From contig NZ_CP134779.1 of assembly GCF_031884435.1 (NCBI RefSeq), positions 496,001-560,000 of the forward strand: a DNA stretch of 64,000 nt. The letters are read 5' to 3'. The notes beneath the pieces were generated by a model that was not told the origin of the DNA, ran no database searches, and worked only from the letters and a program-made list of their open reading frames with translations. This document shows, piece by piece, positions 33,558-42,364 of the stretch (position 1 is the stretch's first letter; each line of letters starts with the position of its first letter). The stretch comes from Bosea sp. 685. GTDB taxonomy: Bacteria; Pseudomonadota; Alphaproteobacteria; Rhizobiales; Beijerinckiaceae. Made by a program: the position numbers and the translations under genes.

Positions 33558-34330
33558 GTCAACGCTTCGCAGGTCAGGCAACCCACCCGGCGTGGCAGGG
33601 CGATGGCGTCGAGCGCGCAGCGCCAGGCGTCGTACATCATCAATGTGCCCGAGAGGCTCGGCCCCGTGCCCAGGACCTCCTTGATCACCTCGATGGCCTG
33701 CATCGAGCCGAGTGCGCCGACCGCCGGGCCGAGCACACCGATTTCGGAGCAGGACGGCGTCACCGCCGCTGGCGGCGTGTCCGGGAACAGGCAACGGTAG
33801 CAAGGGTGCGGCGGGCCGAGATAGGCCTTGAAGGTGGTGATCAGCCCGTCGGTGAGCTGTACCGCGGCGCTGACCAGCGGGATCTGTGCCGCAAGGCAGG
33901 CCGAATGCACGGCGTCCCGGGTGGCGAAATTGTCGCTGCCGTCTGCGACGATGTCGTAGCCGGCCACCAGCCCTGCCGCGTTCTCCGCGCTGATCGGCAT
34001 GTCGTGCCGGATGATCGCAACATGCGGGTTGAGCGCGCGCAGCGACTTCTCGGCGCTCTCGGTCTTCGGCATATCGAGCCGCTCGACCGAATGCAGGATC
34101 TGCCGGTGGAGGTTGGAGATCTCGACATAGTCGAAATCGACGATCCCCAGCGTGCCGATGCCGGCCGCGGCGAGATACAGCAGCAGCGGCGAGCCCAGCC
34201 CGCCGGCGCCGATCACCAGGACCCGGGCCGCCTTGAGCTTTTCCTGGCCGGAGACGCCGATCTCGGGCAGCACGGTCTGCCGCCGATACCATTGCAGCTC
34301 CTCGGGACTCAGCGTCTGGGGCATCCGCAT
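33485..34330 (-). CDS. ThiF/MoeB-type E1-like adenylyltransferase
   Basis: 281 residues. ATP loop 'GAGGLGS' (41-47), Asp in 'IVDFDYVEISNLHRQ', zinc cysteines 177/180 ('CYRC') and 251/254 ('CLTC'), and a MoeB-like Cys194 in 'TPSCSEIG'. It should adenylate the C-terminus of the MoaD-like partner encoded convergently. After the last zinc Cys the protein runs 27 residues further over the antisense of the carrier gene and contains its own 'PPVTGG' (260-265). The start MRMPQ is fixed by AAGGAGG nine bases upstream; a coupled ATG at 34378 is possible. Confidence 0.9.
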   Translation of the reverse strand: MRMPQTLSPEELQWYRRQTVLPEIGVSGQEKLKAARVLVIGAGGLGSPLLLYLAAAGIGTLGIVDFDYVEISNLHRQILHSVERLDMPKTESAEKSLRALNPHVAIIRHDMPISAENAAGLVAGYDIVADGSDNFATRDAVHSACLAAQIPLVSAAVQLTDGLITTFKAYLGPPHPCYRCLFPDTPPAAVTPSCSEIGVLGPAVGALGSMQAIEVIKEVLGTGPSLSGTLMMYDAWRCALDAIALPRRVGCLTCEALTQPPVTGGNSPTSSSEASSCEFST

Positions 34331-34374
34331 TCCGGCGCTCCTCCTTGCGTGCAATCCTGGCGGGCTGCCGCCGC

Positions 34375-34845
34375 TCATGCTTCCTGGGCCATCTGACGCC
34401 CGTCCGACGCGGCCGCTGCGGCCGCCCTGATGCGCTTGACCACCAGATACAGCCCATTGGCGCGACTTGGCGCGAGGCTGCGGCCGACGAGCAGCCGCTC
34501 GACCACCTCGGGCGAGTAGGCCAGGATCTCGTCCGGTCGCCGATCGCCATAGAGCCTGAGCACCATGGCGAGCAGGCCGCGCATCAGCATCGCGTCGGAA
34601 TCCAGCGCGAGCCGCATGCGGTCCTGGTCGGCGTCATGCTCGGCCACGACCCAGACCTGAGACTGGCAGCCCTTGACGCGGTTGTCCTCGCAGCAATCCT
34701 CCGGCGCCAGACGCGGCAGGCGCCGGCCGAGGCTGAGCACGTGCCCGACCCGTTCGGTGAAATCCGCGAAGGCGGCGAACTCGGCTTCGAGTTGCGCCGC
34801 GACTTCGGCGATGGATTCCTCGATCGGGCTGTCGAGCATGGTCAT
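34375..34845 (-). CDS. sufE: SufE family cysteine desulfuration protein
   Basis: 156 residues. The sulfur-accepting Cys60 is in the hallmark 'NRVKGCQSQVW'; an extra Cys pair (51-52) is just before it. SufE takes persulfide sulfur from a SufS-type cysteine desulfurase. In this operon, directly before ThiF, it most simply feeds sulfur to the MoaD-like carrier rather than Fe-S assembly, since no other suf genes are present. A second, housekeeping SufE probably exists elsewhere (inference). Confidence 0.9.
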   Translation of the reverse strand: MTMLDSPIEESIAEVAAQLEAEFAAFADFTERVGHVLSLGRRLPRLAPEDCCEDNRVKGCQSQVWVVAEHDADQDRMRLALDSDAMLMRGLLAMVLRLYGDRRPDEILAYSPEVVERLLVGRSLAPSRANGLYLVVKRIRAAAAAASDGRQMAQEA

Positions 34846-34899
34846 GGCCGACTCCGGCTTGATGACATTGGTCGTGCAGAGGGCTTGTTCCAGGCCGGT

Positions 34900-36039
34900 T
34901 CAGGCCCGCCTGGCCGTGGCCGGGCGGGTCGCGATCTGCCCTCCGGTCATCGGCCCGGCGACGCCGGTGGTGAGGGGGAAGCTCAACGGCATGCCGCGCA
35001 AAGCGCGGACCGCGAGAAAGGCGAAGCATTCGGCCTCGACCGCGTCGCCACGGAAGCCCACCGCCTCGGCTGGAACGACCTCGACCCCGGCGCGCTTCTG
35101 CAGCGCCGCCATGATCGCCGGATTCTTGCGCCCGCCGCCACAGACGATGAGCTTCGTCGGCCGTTGCGGCAACTGGTCGAGCGAGCGCCCGACCGTGCCG
35201 GCGGTGAAGGCGGTCAGCGTCGCTGCCCCGTCTGCCAGCGAAAGCCCTTCGGCCATGTCGGCGGTGAAATCGTAGCGGTCGAGCGATTTCGGATAGGGCG
35301 CGGTCAGATAGGGGTGGTCGAGCAAGCGGGCGAGCCGCTCCTCATCGACCGTGCCGCTGAGCGCCAGTGCGCCGTCGATATCCATCTCGCCCTTGCCGTG
35401 GCGCATGATCCAGTCGTTGATCGGCCCGTTGGCCGGCCCGGTGTCGAAGGCGTGGAACTCCTCGCCACCTGCCCACCAGGTGATGTTGCCGACCCCACCG
35501 AGGTTCAGCGCAGCCGCCTCGGGCCCCGCATTGATGCCGCGCAGCAGCGCGACGTGATAGCTCGCCGAAAGCGGCGCGCCATGGCCGCCGGCGCGCATGT
35601 CGGCAGTGCGGAAGTCGTAGACGACGTCGACGCCCAGCATGTCGGCCATCAAGCGCCCGTCGCCGAGCTGGCGTGTGTCGCCATGTCGGCCGGGCTCGGG
35701 CGCGCGGTGCAGCACCGTCTGCCCGTGGAAGCCGACAGCTGCGACATCGGACGGCGTCAGACCCGCCTCCGCCATGAAATCGGCCACCGCCTCGGACTGC
35801 GCCCGGGTCAACGCCGCCTCGGCTTCGGCGAAGATGGCGGGCTCCGGCCCTTCGAAGCGCCAGGCCAGCGCCGCCTCGACCGCGGCCGCGAGCAGGGCCC
35901 GGATGTCGGTCTTGTACGGAGCGAGCTTCCAGTGGCCGAACTCAGCCACATTCTCCCCATCGGTGCGGATCGACGCCACGTCGATCATCCCGTCGAGAAC
36001 TGTCCCGGTCATTAACCCGATAGCCCAAACCGGCTTCAT
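34900..36039 (-). CDS. anmK: anhydro-N-acetylmuramic acid kinase
   Basis: 379 residues, AnmK family: '[19 protein letters not shown]' at the N-terminus, '[12 protein letters not shown]', '[15 protein letters not shown]', '[10 protein letters not shown]', '[12 protein letters not shown]' and '[11 protein letters not shown]'. AnmK opens and phosphorylates anhydroMurNAc from cell-wall turnover to MurNAc-6-phosphate, the substrate of MurQ at 47.7 kb. ATG at 36039 follows AAGGGAG; a GTG three codons upstream is less likely. It lies in one operon with SufE and ThiF, an unusual partnership. Confidence 0.93.
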   Translation of the reverse strand: MKPVWAIGLMTGTVLDGMIDVASIRTDGENVAEFGHWKLAPYKTDIRALLAAAVEAALAWRFEGPEPAIFAEAEAALTRAQSEAVADFMAEAGLTPSDVAAVGFHGQTVLHRAPEPGRHGDTRQLGDGRLMADMLGVDVVYDFRTADMRAGGHGAPLSASYHVALLRGINAGPEAAALNLGGVGNITWWAGGEEFHAFDTGPANGPINDWIMRHGKGEMDIDGALALSGTVDEERLARLLDHPYLTAPYPKSLDRYDFTADMAEGLSLADGAATLTAFTAGTVGRSLDQLPQRPTKLIVCGGGRKNPAIMAALQKRAGVEVVPAEAVGFRGDAVEAECFAFLAVRALRGMPLSFPLTTGVAGPMTGGQIATRPATARRA

Positions 36040-36117
36040 GCGCCGCACTCCCTTTCCGTTCCCAGATCCTAGTGATTCATAGTCAATTCGGCGCGGCGCG
36101 CATCACGGTTCATCGCC

Positions 36118-37116
36118 TCAGGCGGCCAGGCGGTGCTTGGCGTAGACCTGACCCTCCGGCTTCCGGCAGGTCTTGCAATGGCCGACGCTGCAGCGGCCCT
36201 GCGTTTCCATGCGGTCGCGGAAGGCCAGTCCGCGCTCCAGCACCTGCTCGGCGCTCTCCTCGAAGAGATTGCCGATCACGCCGTGCTGGCCGTGGCTGAT
36301 GATGCAGATCGAAACCTTGCCGTCCGGCGCCAGGCACATGACATGACCGGCCCAGAAGCAGGCGCCGCTCGGCACGGGCAGTTTGGGGTTGACGTCTTGC
36401 ATCATGCGCTGGTGCAGCTTCTCGTCGCTTTCGAGATCCGACAGGGAGGCGACGTCGTGATGCGCGCCGCCGGGCAGCAGCGGCGTGACCTTGACGTGGT
36501 CGTCGACGCGTTCGAGCAGGCGCAGGAAAGCCGGATCATAGCTCTCGATCGGTTCGCCGAGGTCGATCTGGTAAACTCCGACCTTGACGTGCTCGTCGCC
36601 GGCCGCCTCCTCGAGCAAGATCTCGAGCCCACGCAGCGTGCGCAGGAAGGTACCCTCGCCGCGGTTGAGATCGTGAGACAGTGCGTTGCCGCCGTCGATC
36701 GAGACGAAAATCTTGTGCCGGTGCTTCACCTCGAGCAGCTGCCGCGCCCGCTTCCTGGTCAGCATCGTGCCGTTGGTGTGCCATTGCAGCTGGGTGTCCG
36801 GCATGATGTCGCGCGTGACCGCCAGAAGTTCGTGGAAACGGTTGTTCATCAAGGGCTCGCCGCGCCAGTTCAGGTGGATGGTCTTCACCTCGAGCGCCGG
36901 CGATTCCTTGAGCTTGATCAGGGCCTGCTCCAGATCGGCCGGATCGAGGTCGAGCTTGCCGTGACTTTCCTTGGTGTAGCAAAGGCGACACGCCAGATTG
37001 CAGCGTGTCGTCGGGTCGAGCCAGAGCCAGACGGGCGAAGGAGTGGCCCCCTGGGCGGTGTTTGCATGCAGCATAGCCTTGGCCTCCGGGTTGAATTGCC
37101 CTTGCATGATTGCCAT
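36118..37116 (-). CDS. radical SAM protein with SPASM-type auxiliary cluster domain
   Basis: 332 residues. The SAM cluster motif is C39-x3-C43-x2-C46 ('TRCNLACRLCY'), followed by 'LNWRGEPLMN' (GxP region). Six further cysteines (253, 261, 271, 309, 314, 317; 'CSVGHCKTC') fit a SPASM auxiliary Fe-S domain. Relatives modify peptides or catalyse sugar/alcohol dehydrogenation; the absence of a precursor-peptide gene nearby and the sugar context favour a small-molecule or sugar substrate (inference). In-frame codons extend to 37248, but that part looks non-coding, so ATG at 37116 is preferred. Confidence 0.88.
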   Translation of the reverse strand: MAIMQGQFNPEAKAMLHANTAQGATPSPVWLWLDPTTRCNLACRLCYTKESHGKLDLDPADLEQALIKLKESPALEVKTIHLNWRGEPLMNNRFHELLAVTRDIMPDTQLQWHTNGTMLTRKRARQLLEVKHRHKIFVSIDGGNALSHDLNRGEGTFLRTLRGLEILLEEAAGDEHVKVGVYQIDLGEPIESYDPAFLRLLERVDDHVKVTPLLPGGAHHDVASLSDLESDEKLHQRMMQDVNPKLPVPSGACFWAGHVMCLAPDGKVSICIISHGQHGVIGNLFEESAEQVLERGLAFRDRMETQGRCSVGHCKTCRKPEGQVYAKHRLAA

Positions 37117-37328
37117 GGCCGGCCTGCCGCCCGGCGCACGCGCCGGGCCTGTTCTTGACGGCAGAAATACGCGCCGCCCTGCGGCGGCCAACCCTGTGCA
37201 ACCTCGAAACGCCCCACCACGGCGCTCGCTGCGCCGGTCGACCTCCATGCGTGTTCGATCATGGCCCCGCGGCGCGTCACGGGGACGCCGCCTCGGCAGC
37301 CGGGAGAGAGTGTGTTTCGCGTATTTTT

Positions 37329-37362
37329 ATAGGACCACTTTAGTATCGGAATAATACCACTG
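37329..37362 (-). promoter_or_regulatory. candidate GntR operator/promoter of the radical SAM gene
   Basis: On the minus strand AGTGGTATTA (about 37364-37353) and AAGTGGTCCTAT (37340-37329) lie about 12 bases apart, the second overlapping a TATAAA -10-like box. ATAGGACCACTT here matches ATAGGACCAATT at 39858-39869 in 11 of 12 bases. Confidence 0.55.
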
Positions 37363-37389
37363 CGTCAAACGATCCACCGCGCCGGACGC

Positions 37390-38439
37390 TCACGCCGGAG
37401 CCGGCGTCCGGAGAAATTTCGTCTCGTCATGTGCCGGAAAACCACCCTCGCGCGGGTAATAGATTGGTACGCACCAATGGTTCGTGGCGGCCCATTCCGT
37501 ATTCGGCAGCGAGACGTCCTGGCCGAATATCCGATGGCACGGCAATTCGTAGACCTTGCCGGTCGAGACCGGGATCTCATCGAAGACGATGTATTTGTAG
37601 AAGCCGCTCGACATGCCGGCGGGCAGGCGCACGCGGTTGGGGTGGTGCTGGTCCAGCACGTCGCGGGCATAGGCCTGCTTCCAGGCCACGATCTCGCCGA
37701 GGCGGCGGGTCTGCACCACGCCCAGCGCGGCCCGGAACTCGTCCAGGCGGTGGTTGAGGCTGCGCACCTTGTAGCGCGAGCCGCGCCCGTAATCGCGGTA
37801 GCTGCGCAGGTGCCGCACCATCTCGTCATTGGTGCTGACGGCGATGCCGCCCTCGGCCGTGGAGATCGTCTTGGTGGCATAGAAGGAGTAGAGGCCAACC
37901 TCGCCCCAGCTCCCGGGCTTGCGGCCGTTCCAGTCCGCGCCCGCAGCATGGGCGCAGTCCTCGAACAGGACGATGCCCTTCTCGCGGCAATAGGCGGCGA
38001 TGCGCTCGATGTCGAAAGCGATGTGCCCGCCGATATGAACGATCCAGGCGAGTTTGGGCTTCACCATCTCGGCCTTGGCGACGAAGTCGTCATAGGAGCC
38101 GCAGAGATCCTCGCGGTTGCAGTCGTAGAACACGATTTCGGCGCCGGCGAGCTGGGAGGCGCGCGGCGTCGCCAGGAAGGTGTTCGACGGGCACAGCACC
38201 GTCTCGCCGGCGACGCCGACGAAATCCAGCGCGGCCAACGCGGCCCCAGCCCAGTTATCGAAAGCGACGGAGGCGAGACCGTTCCAGTCCCGCCACAGCG
38301 CTTCGAACTCCTCGATCTGTTCGCCATGGCTCCAGCGCTGCGAGCGCAGCACTTTGCGCCAGCGCGCCATCACTTCGTCCTCGTCGCGGTCGTCGAAACC
38401 GACGGTGAAGGGCATTGGCGGCGGCATGGCGGGGGTCAT
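37390..38439 (-). CDS. DegT/DnrJ/EryC1/StrS family aminotransferase
   Basis: 349 residues. PLP lysine at about 190 in 'SFYATKTISTAEGG', preceded by the cofactor Asp in 'VLFEDCAHAAGADW'; 'CPSNTFLATPRASQLAGAEI' and the C-terminal 'CVPIYYP' region fit DegT enzymes. The family makes amino sugars of cell-surface glycans and natural products by transamination of keto-sugars, usually as nucleotide sugars. ATG at 38439 (MTPAMPPP) has GGAG upstream; the frame is open to 38517. It is transcribed toward the radical SAM gene. Confidence 0.9.
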   Translation of the reverse strand: MTPAMPPPMPFTVGFDDRDEDEVMARWRKVLRSQRWSHGEQIEEFEALWRDWNGLASVAFDNWAGAALAALDFVGVAGETVLCPSNTFLATPRASQLAGAEIVFYDCNREDLCGSYDDFVAKAEMVKPKLAWIVHIGGHIAFDIERIAAYCREKGIVLFEDCAHAAGADWNGRKPGSWGEVGLYSFYATKTISTAEGGIAVSTNDEMVRHLRSYRDYGRGSRYKVRSLNHRLDEFRAALGVVQTRRLGEIVAWKQAYARDVLDQHHPNRVRLPAGMSSGFYKYIVFDEIPVSTGKVYELPCHRIFGQDVSLPNTEWAATNHWCVPIYYPREGGFPAHDETKFLRTPAPA

Positions 38440-38517
38440 GGGCTTTGCGCTCCGGTGCTGATCGATGGCGCCTCGCAGCGCCAGATTTTCGAATTCACCA
38501 AATTTCTGCAGTTGCAA

Positions 38518-38596
38518 TCCGCAGACAATACGAATCTATGGTAGTAGTCAATCAGATTATTATAGTAATTTTACGAATACTATTCCATAAAATGAA
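38518..38596 (-). promoter_or_regulatory. AT-rich promoter region of the DegT gene
   Basis: Markedly AT-rich against a GC-rich background. The minus strand carries a perfect TATAAT (38564-38559) and, further upstream, GGTATTATAG (about 38609-38600). Between the flavin-monooxygenase-like gene's stop and the DegT start, this suggests the aminotransferase has its own promoter. Confidence 0.45.
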
Positions 38597-39841
38597 CTAT
38601 AATACCGTATCTTCTACGCCAACACCAAGCATAAATCCGCCAAGTGAGCGACCTTGAGCTTCGCTTTGATTGGCCGCATGCTGACGCGCGGCGGCGATAT
38701 CGGCGAGATACCGCCCGAAAGGATGGCTCTTCGCCAGCCCGGAGGCGCCGCAGGCCTTGAACAGCCTCGCGGCAAGCAAGGTGCAGCGTTCGGCCGCCAT
38801 CGTCGCCTGCAGGCGGTAGACCATGCGCTGTGGGATCGGCGCCTGCTCGCCGCGGCGGGCATAATCCGTCAGCCGCGCGAAGTTGCGTCCCATCATGGCG
38901 GTGATCTCGTCGAGGGAGGCCTCGACCTCGGCGACGATGAGCTGGGCCACCGGATCGCGCGCCACGGCCTGGCCGGTGACGGCGACGCGGGCGCGGCTAT
39001 GGTCGAGGAAGGCGTCAAGGAAGCCCTGCAGTGCCCCCACCGCCGGCATGGTGATGGTGCGGAACAGCAGTTGCGGCAGCGGCAGCCGGTAGAGCGGGGC
39101 CGTGTTGATCGCGAGCCCCGGGCTGGTGCCGAGGAAGCGGTCGATATGCCGGTGCGCGCGGTGCTCGGGAACGAAGATGCTCTCCACCGTGACATCTTGG
39201 CTGCCGGTGCCGCGCAGCCCCGTTGTGTCCCAGTTGTCATGCACGAGGGCGTCGGCGCGGGGCACGAGGAAGACGCGCAAATCCGGCAGCGCGCCTGATG
39301 CCCCGGCTGCCGTTTCGGGCGTCTCGGCGTTTACGCTGCCGGCGAGTATCAGCCAGTCGCAATAGTCGGAACCGCTGGCGAAGCCCCAGCGCCCGCTGAG
39401 TCGGAAGCCGCCGCCGACCGGCGTCGCCTTGCCTGTCGGCATGTAGCTGCAGGCGAGGAGAGCGTCGGGATCCTCGCCCCAGACATCGTCCTGCGCGCGT
39501 TCGTCGAACAATGCGAGGTGGAAGGCGAGTACCCCCATCACGCCCTGCAGCCAGCCGGCCGACATGTCGCCCTCGGCGAGCGCCGCCTGGATGATGAAGA
39601 AGGTCTCGGGGTCGAGTTCCGGCCCGCCATAACGCTGCGGCTGCAGCAACCGGAACAGCCCGGCCGAACGCATGGCATCCATCACGATCGGCGAGAGCCG
39701 TGCATCGCGATCGCCGTCCCCGGCCTTGCTGCGCAGCAGGGGGATCAGCGCCCGAGCCCGCGTCAACGCTGCAGCACGAGACTCCTCCGCCGCGGCACTG
39801 GGCGGGGCGGAAAATGATCGAAATACGCTAGCATTCTGCAT
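38597..39841 (-). CDS. acyl-CoA dehydrogenase-fold flavin-dependent monooxygenase (group D type)
   Basis: 414 residues with acyl-CoA dehydrogenase architecture: N-terminal helices ('MRSAGLFRLLQPQRYGG'), a middle beta domain ('GFRLSGRWGFASGSDYCDW', 'TGLRGTGSQDVTVESIFVP') and C-terminal helices. The 'FRLSGRWGFASG' and 'GLRGTGSQD' blocks, and the lack of an obvious catalytic Glu, resemble HsaA/HpaB-like oxygenase components, which use reduced flavin and oxygen. A reductase partner is not adjacent. ATG at 39841 follows GAGGAG; ATAGGACCAATT lies directly upstream. Confidence 0.8.
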   Translation of the reverse strand: MQNASVFRSFSAPPSAAAEESRAAALTRARALIPLLRSKAGDGDRDARLSPIVMDAMRSAGLFRLLQPQRYGGPELDPETFFIIQAALAEGDMSAGWLQGVMGVLAFHLALFDERAQDDVWGEDPDALLACSYMPTGKATPVGGGFRLSGRWGFASGSDYCDWLILAGSVNAETPETAAGASGALPDLRVFLVPRADALVHDNWDTTGLRGTGSQDVTVESIFVPEHRAHRHIDRFLGTSPGLAINTAPLYRLPLPQLLFRTITMPAVGALQGFLDAFLDHSRARVAVTGQAVARDPVAQLIVAEVEASLDEITAMMGRNFARLTDYARRGEQAPIPQRMVYRLQATMAAERCTLLAARLFKACGASGLAKSHPFGRYLADIAAARQHAANQSEAQGRSLGGFMLGVGVEDTVL

Positions 39842-40219
39842 GGCCACACTCCTCGAGATAGGACCAATTCGAATTATCTTCGCTTTCGCCTGCGATGTGT
39901 TGGCAAACGGCGAGGCCGTCTAACGATGGATAAAATATCGAATAATATCAGTAGAATTGGACTGTTCAGCTTCGGAGATGATCAAAACAGGGCCATTTGA
40001 GATCTTACGCTGAATTCTCGGCGGACATCCAGTGGCAGAAAGCCGTCATAGAGGTCGCCGAGAACCCTCTCAAGAGCAATACCTATCCTGTACCAATCTG
40101 TCTATTGCGTGACGGGAAAGAGAACGCCATCCTGAATCGGAGCGGCACTGCCGCAGGCATGAATCCGGCGGTCGCGCCGGCACAAGCGCTACCTGCGCGA
40201 AGCCGCTCCGGGAGAGCCG
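39842..40219. other. divergent AT-rich promoter region
   Basis: No gene is supported in this 378-base gap. ATAGGACCAATT (39858-39869) lies close to the minus-strand start. On the other side, AATACC (40079-40084) and TACCAAT (40091-40097) lie before the TIM-barrel gene. The stretch 39925-40030 is unusually AT-rich. Confidence 0.5.
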
Positions 40220-41272
40220 ATGACCGAGGCCGTTTTCGCCCTGAAGGCCGCGCTGGCCGATCCCGCTCAACTGGAGGCCCGCGCTGCATGGCTCGCCGGC
40301 GCCGGCCGGCCCATCGTGCTGGAGCTGCATACCTTCGGCGCGCGCGACATCGACACGACCGCCGGCCTCGCCGCCTCCCGCGCGACGGTGACCCAGCTGC
40401 GGGAACATCACGCGGTCGAGCGCCTGATCGTGCATGTGCCCGTGCAGCAGGTGCCCGTGGTGACGCAGGTCGATTTTGACGCCGGCCAATGCCAGAGGGC
40501 GATCGCCTTCGCGGCGGAGATCGGCGCCGAGGCGGTCGTGCTGCATCGCTATTTCGATCTGGTTTTCGGGGATGCGCCGCCCCGCGCCACCTCGAAGCTG
40601 GAGGCGGTCGCGCGCTTTAACGCCATTATTCACGACCTTGCCCGTCTCGCGCCCGAAATCAGGCTGCTGGTCGAGAATATCGGGCACTACTCGCTGCTGC
40701 CGCGCGATGGCCGAACTTACCTCAGCGGACCGCTCGACCATTTCTTCCCTTGGGAGATCAGCGCCTTCCGCCGCTTCTGCGCGCAGGAAGGGCTGACCAA
40801 TGTCGAGCCCTTCGTCGACGTGGCGCACGCCACGCTCTCGGCCAATCTGTTCAACCGCCGCAAGCTGCACTTCACTGAGACGGTCGACGATCCGCGCTTC
40901 GCCTGGATCACGCCGGACGATCTCGATCAGGCGGAATGGCTGGCGCCCTTCGATTTCGTCGATCCTGCGATGAGCTACCTCCATGTCTCGGACGCCAGCC
41001 TGCTTGATGCGGCCGAACTTGCGGAGCCGAACCTGCCCGAAGCGCGTCTCGTCGAGGGCATCGTCAGCGAGGGGCTGGAAATCTGTACGGGCAATCTGCC
41101 TTTTGCGCTGCTGCCAAGCCGGCTGGGACAGGGGACGCCGACGCTTGTCGTCGAGGTCGAGCCAGGAGCCGGTGAAACGCATATCGACAACGGCGCCCAG
41201 CTCCGCTCGCTCGAACGGCTCTCGGCGCTGTTCGACCGGGCGCCGGCGTCACATCGACCCGATGGCTCATAA
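40220..41272 (+). CDS. xylose isomerase-like TIM-barrel protein (sugar isomerase/epimerase family)
   Basis: 350 residues, AP-endonuclease-2/xylose-isomerase-like barrel. Likely metal ligands appear in 'RLLVENIGHYSLL' (Glu), 'EPFVDVAHATLSANLF' (Asp/His), 'MSYLHVSDA' (His) and 'TLVVEVEPGAGET' (Glu), in family order. Members isomerise or epimerise sugars and sugar acids. The substrate is unknown; context suggests a step on an amino-sugar or keto-sugar. GGAG is five bases before the ATG. It is followed by the GntR gene on the same strand. Confidence 0.75.
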   Translation: MTEAVFALKAALADPAQLEARAAWLAGAGRPIVLELHTFGARDIDTTAGLAASRATVTQLREHHAVERLIVHVPVQQVPVVTQVDFDAGQCQRAIAFAAEIGAEAVVLHRYFDLVFGDAPPRATSKLEAVARFNAIIHDLARLAPEIRLLVENIGHYSLLPRDGRTYLSGPLDHFFPWEISAFRRFCAQEGLTNVEPFVDVAHATLSANLFNRRKLHFTETVDDPRFAWITPDDLDQAEWLAPFDFVDPAMSYLHVSDASLLDAAELAEPNLPEARLVEGIVSEGLEICTGNLPFALLPSRLGQGTPTLVVEVEPGAGETHIDNGAQLRSLERLSALFDRAPASHRPDGS

Positions 41273-41483
41273 CAGCCTCTAGCCTTTGGATAAGGGCGCG
41301 TTCGCGGAATGAATCGATGTTAAACTCGTTTCGTCTGGCATAATCTCGATCCGCGGCCCCTGAGGCTTTTCAAGCATCGGCGGGGTGGAGCGTGTCGGCT
41401 CCCGGCGCAGCAGCACCCGTCGCGAGACGCTGCGGCCGAGTTCCGGTGCGCTTCGCGTAGCGCGGACATAAACAGACGAACGG

Positions 41484-42335
41484 ATGATGACGAAGCAGCC
41501 GTCGAATCGCGCCCGGTCGACGGTCGCCGAGCAAGCATCTGAAGCGGGGGACGCCGTCCGGCGCAATGTGCGGACGGAGCTCCTCGCGGCACTCAACCCG
41601 GCAAGCGCAACGCCGCGCTATCTACAGCTCGCCTCGGCCCTCCGCTACCTGATCCAGCGCGACGTCTTTCGCGCTGACGAGGCGTTGGCATCGGAGCGCG
41701 ACCTGGCGGCCTGGACCAATTTCGCACGCATCACGGTGCGTCGCGCGATCGAGGTGCTGCTGGGGGAGGGCATCCTGACACGGCGGCAAGGCTCAGGCAC
41801 CTATGTCACCCGCCGCATCGAGCAGCCTCTCTCCGTGCTGGCGAGCTTCACCGAGGAGATGTCCTCGCGCGGGCGTCGGGCCGGCTCGACCTGGATCTCC
41901 AAAGAGGTCGCGCGGGTCTCCTCCAGCGAGGCGCTGGCGCTGGGCCTGGATCCTGGCGAGTCCGTACTGCGCCTCTCCCGGGTCCGCACTGCCGAGAACG
42001 AACCGCTGGCTATCGAGATCGCGGCCGTGCCCGCCTCTTTGCTGTCCTCGCCGGATCTGGTGGGGGATTCCCTCTATGCGGCGCTCGCGACCGCCGGCTG
42101 CCGGCCGGCGCGGGGCGTGCAGCGTCTGCATGCCTCGCTCGCCACCACGCAGGAGGCCAAGCTGCTGATGATCCCGCCCGGCAGCGCCGTGCTCCGGATC
42201 GAGCGCCGCGCCTTCCTCGCCAATGGCCGCCCGATCGAGTTCACCGTCTCTGCCTATCGCGGCGACCGCTATGATTTCGTCGCGACGCTGCGTTCCAGCC
42301 CGAGCGAGGCCAATGGCGAGGGCGAGGGCAGCTGA
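41484..42335 (+). CDS. GntR family regulator with UTRA domain (HutC subfamily), paralogue 1
   Basis: 283 residues: a 35-residue basic N-terminal tail, winged HTH ('ASERDLAAWTNFARITVRRA', 'LTRRQGSGTYVT'), and a UTRA ligand domain ('LRLSRVRTAENEPLAIE', 'AVLRIERRAFLANGRPIEFT', 'AYRGDRYDFV'). UTRA regulators of this type often sense amino-sugar phosphates. It is clearly paralogous to the regulator at 46952. It probably controls the block through the TACCA/TGGTA sites described here. Confidence 0.92.
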   Translation: MMTKQPSNRARSTVAEQASEAGDAVRRNVRTELLAALNPASATPRYLQLASALRYLIQRDVFRADEALASERDLAAWTNFARITVRRAIEVLLGEGILTRRQGSGTYVTRRIEQPLSVLASFTEEMSSRGRRAGSTWISKEVARVSSSEALALGLDPGESVLRLSRVRTAENEPLAIEIAAVPASLLSSPDLVGDSLYAALATAGCRPARGVQRLHASLATTQEAKLLMIPPGSAVLRIERRAFLANGRPIEFTVSAYRGDRYDFVATLRSSPSEANGEGEGS

Positions 42336-42364
42336 CGCAACCTTCGCGTAGAGCCGCCCTCGCC

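Noticed and set aside
33306..34845. MoaD/MoeB as part of molybdenum cofactor synthesis
   Set aside because: No moaE, moaA, moaC, moeA or molybdoenzyme gene is present, and SufE and AnmK share the operon. It cannot be excluded fully but fits poorly.
37117..37248. Upstream extension of the radical SAM gene by 44 codons
   Set aside because: The extension is Arg/Gly-rich without family similarity and would push the start toward the promoter sites; ATG at 37116 gives a normal length.
39997..40479. 160-codon frame overlapping the TIM-barrel gene start
   Set aside because: It runs into another frame of the barrel gene and has no family similarity. The barrel gene has its own ribosome site and conserved fold.
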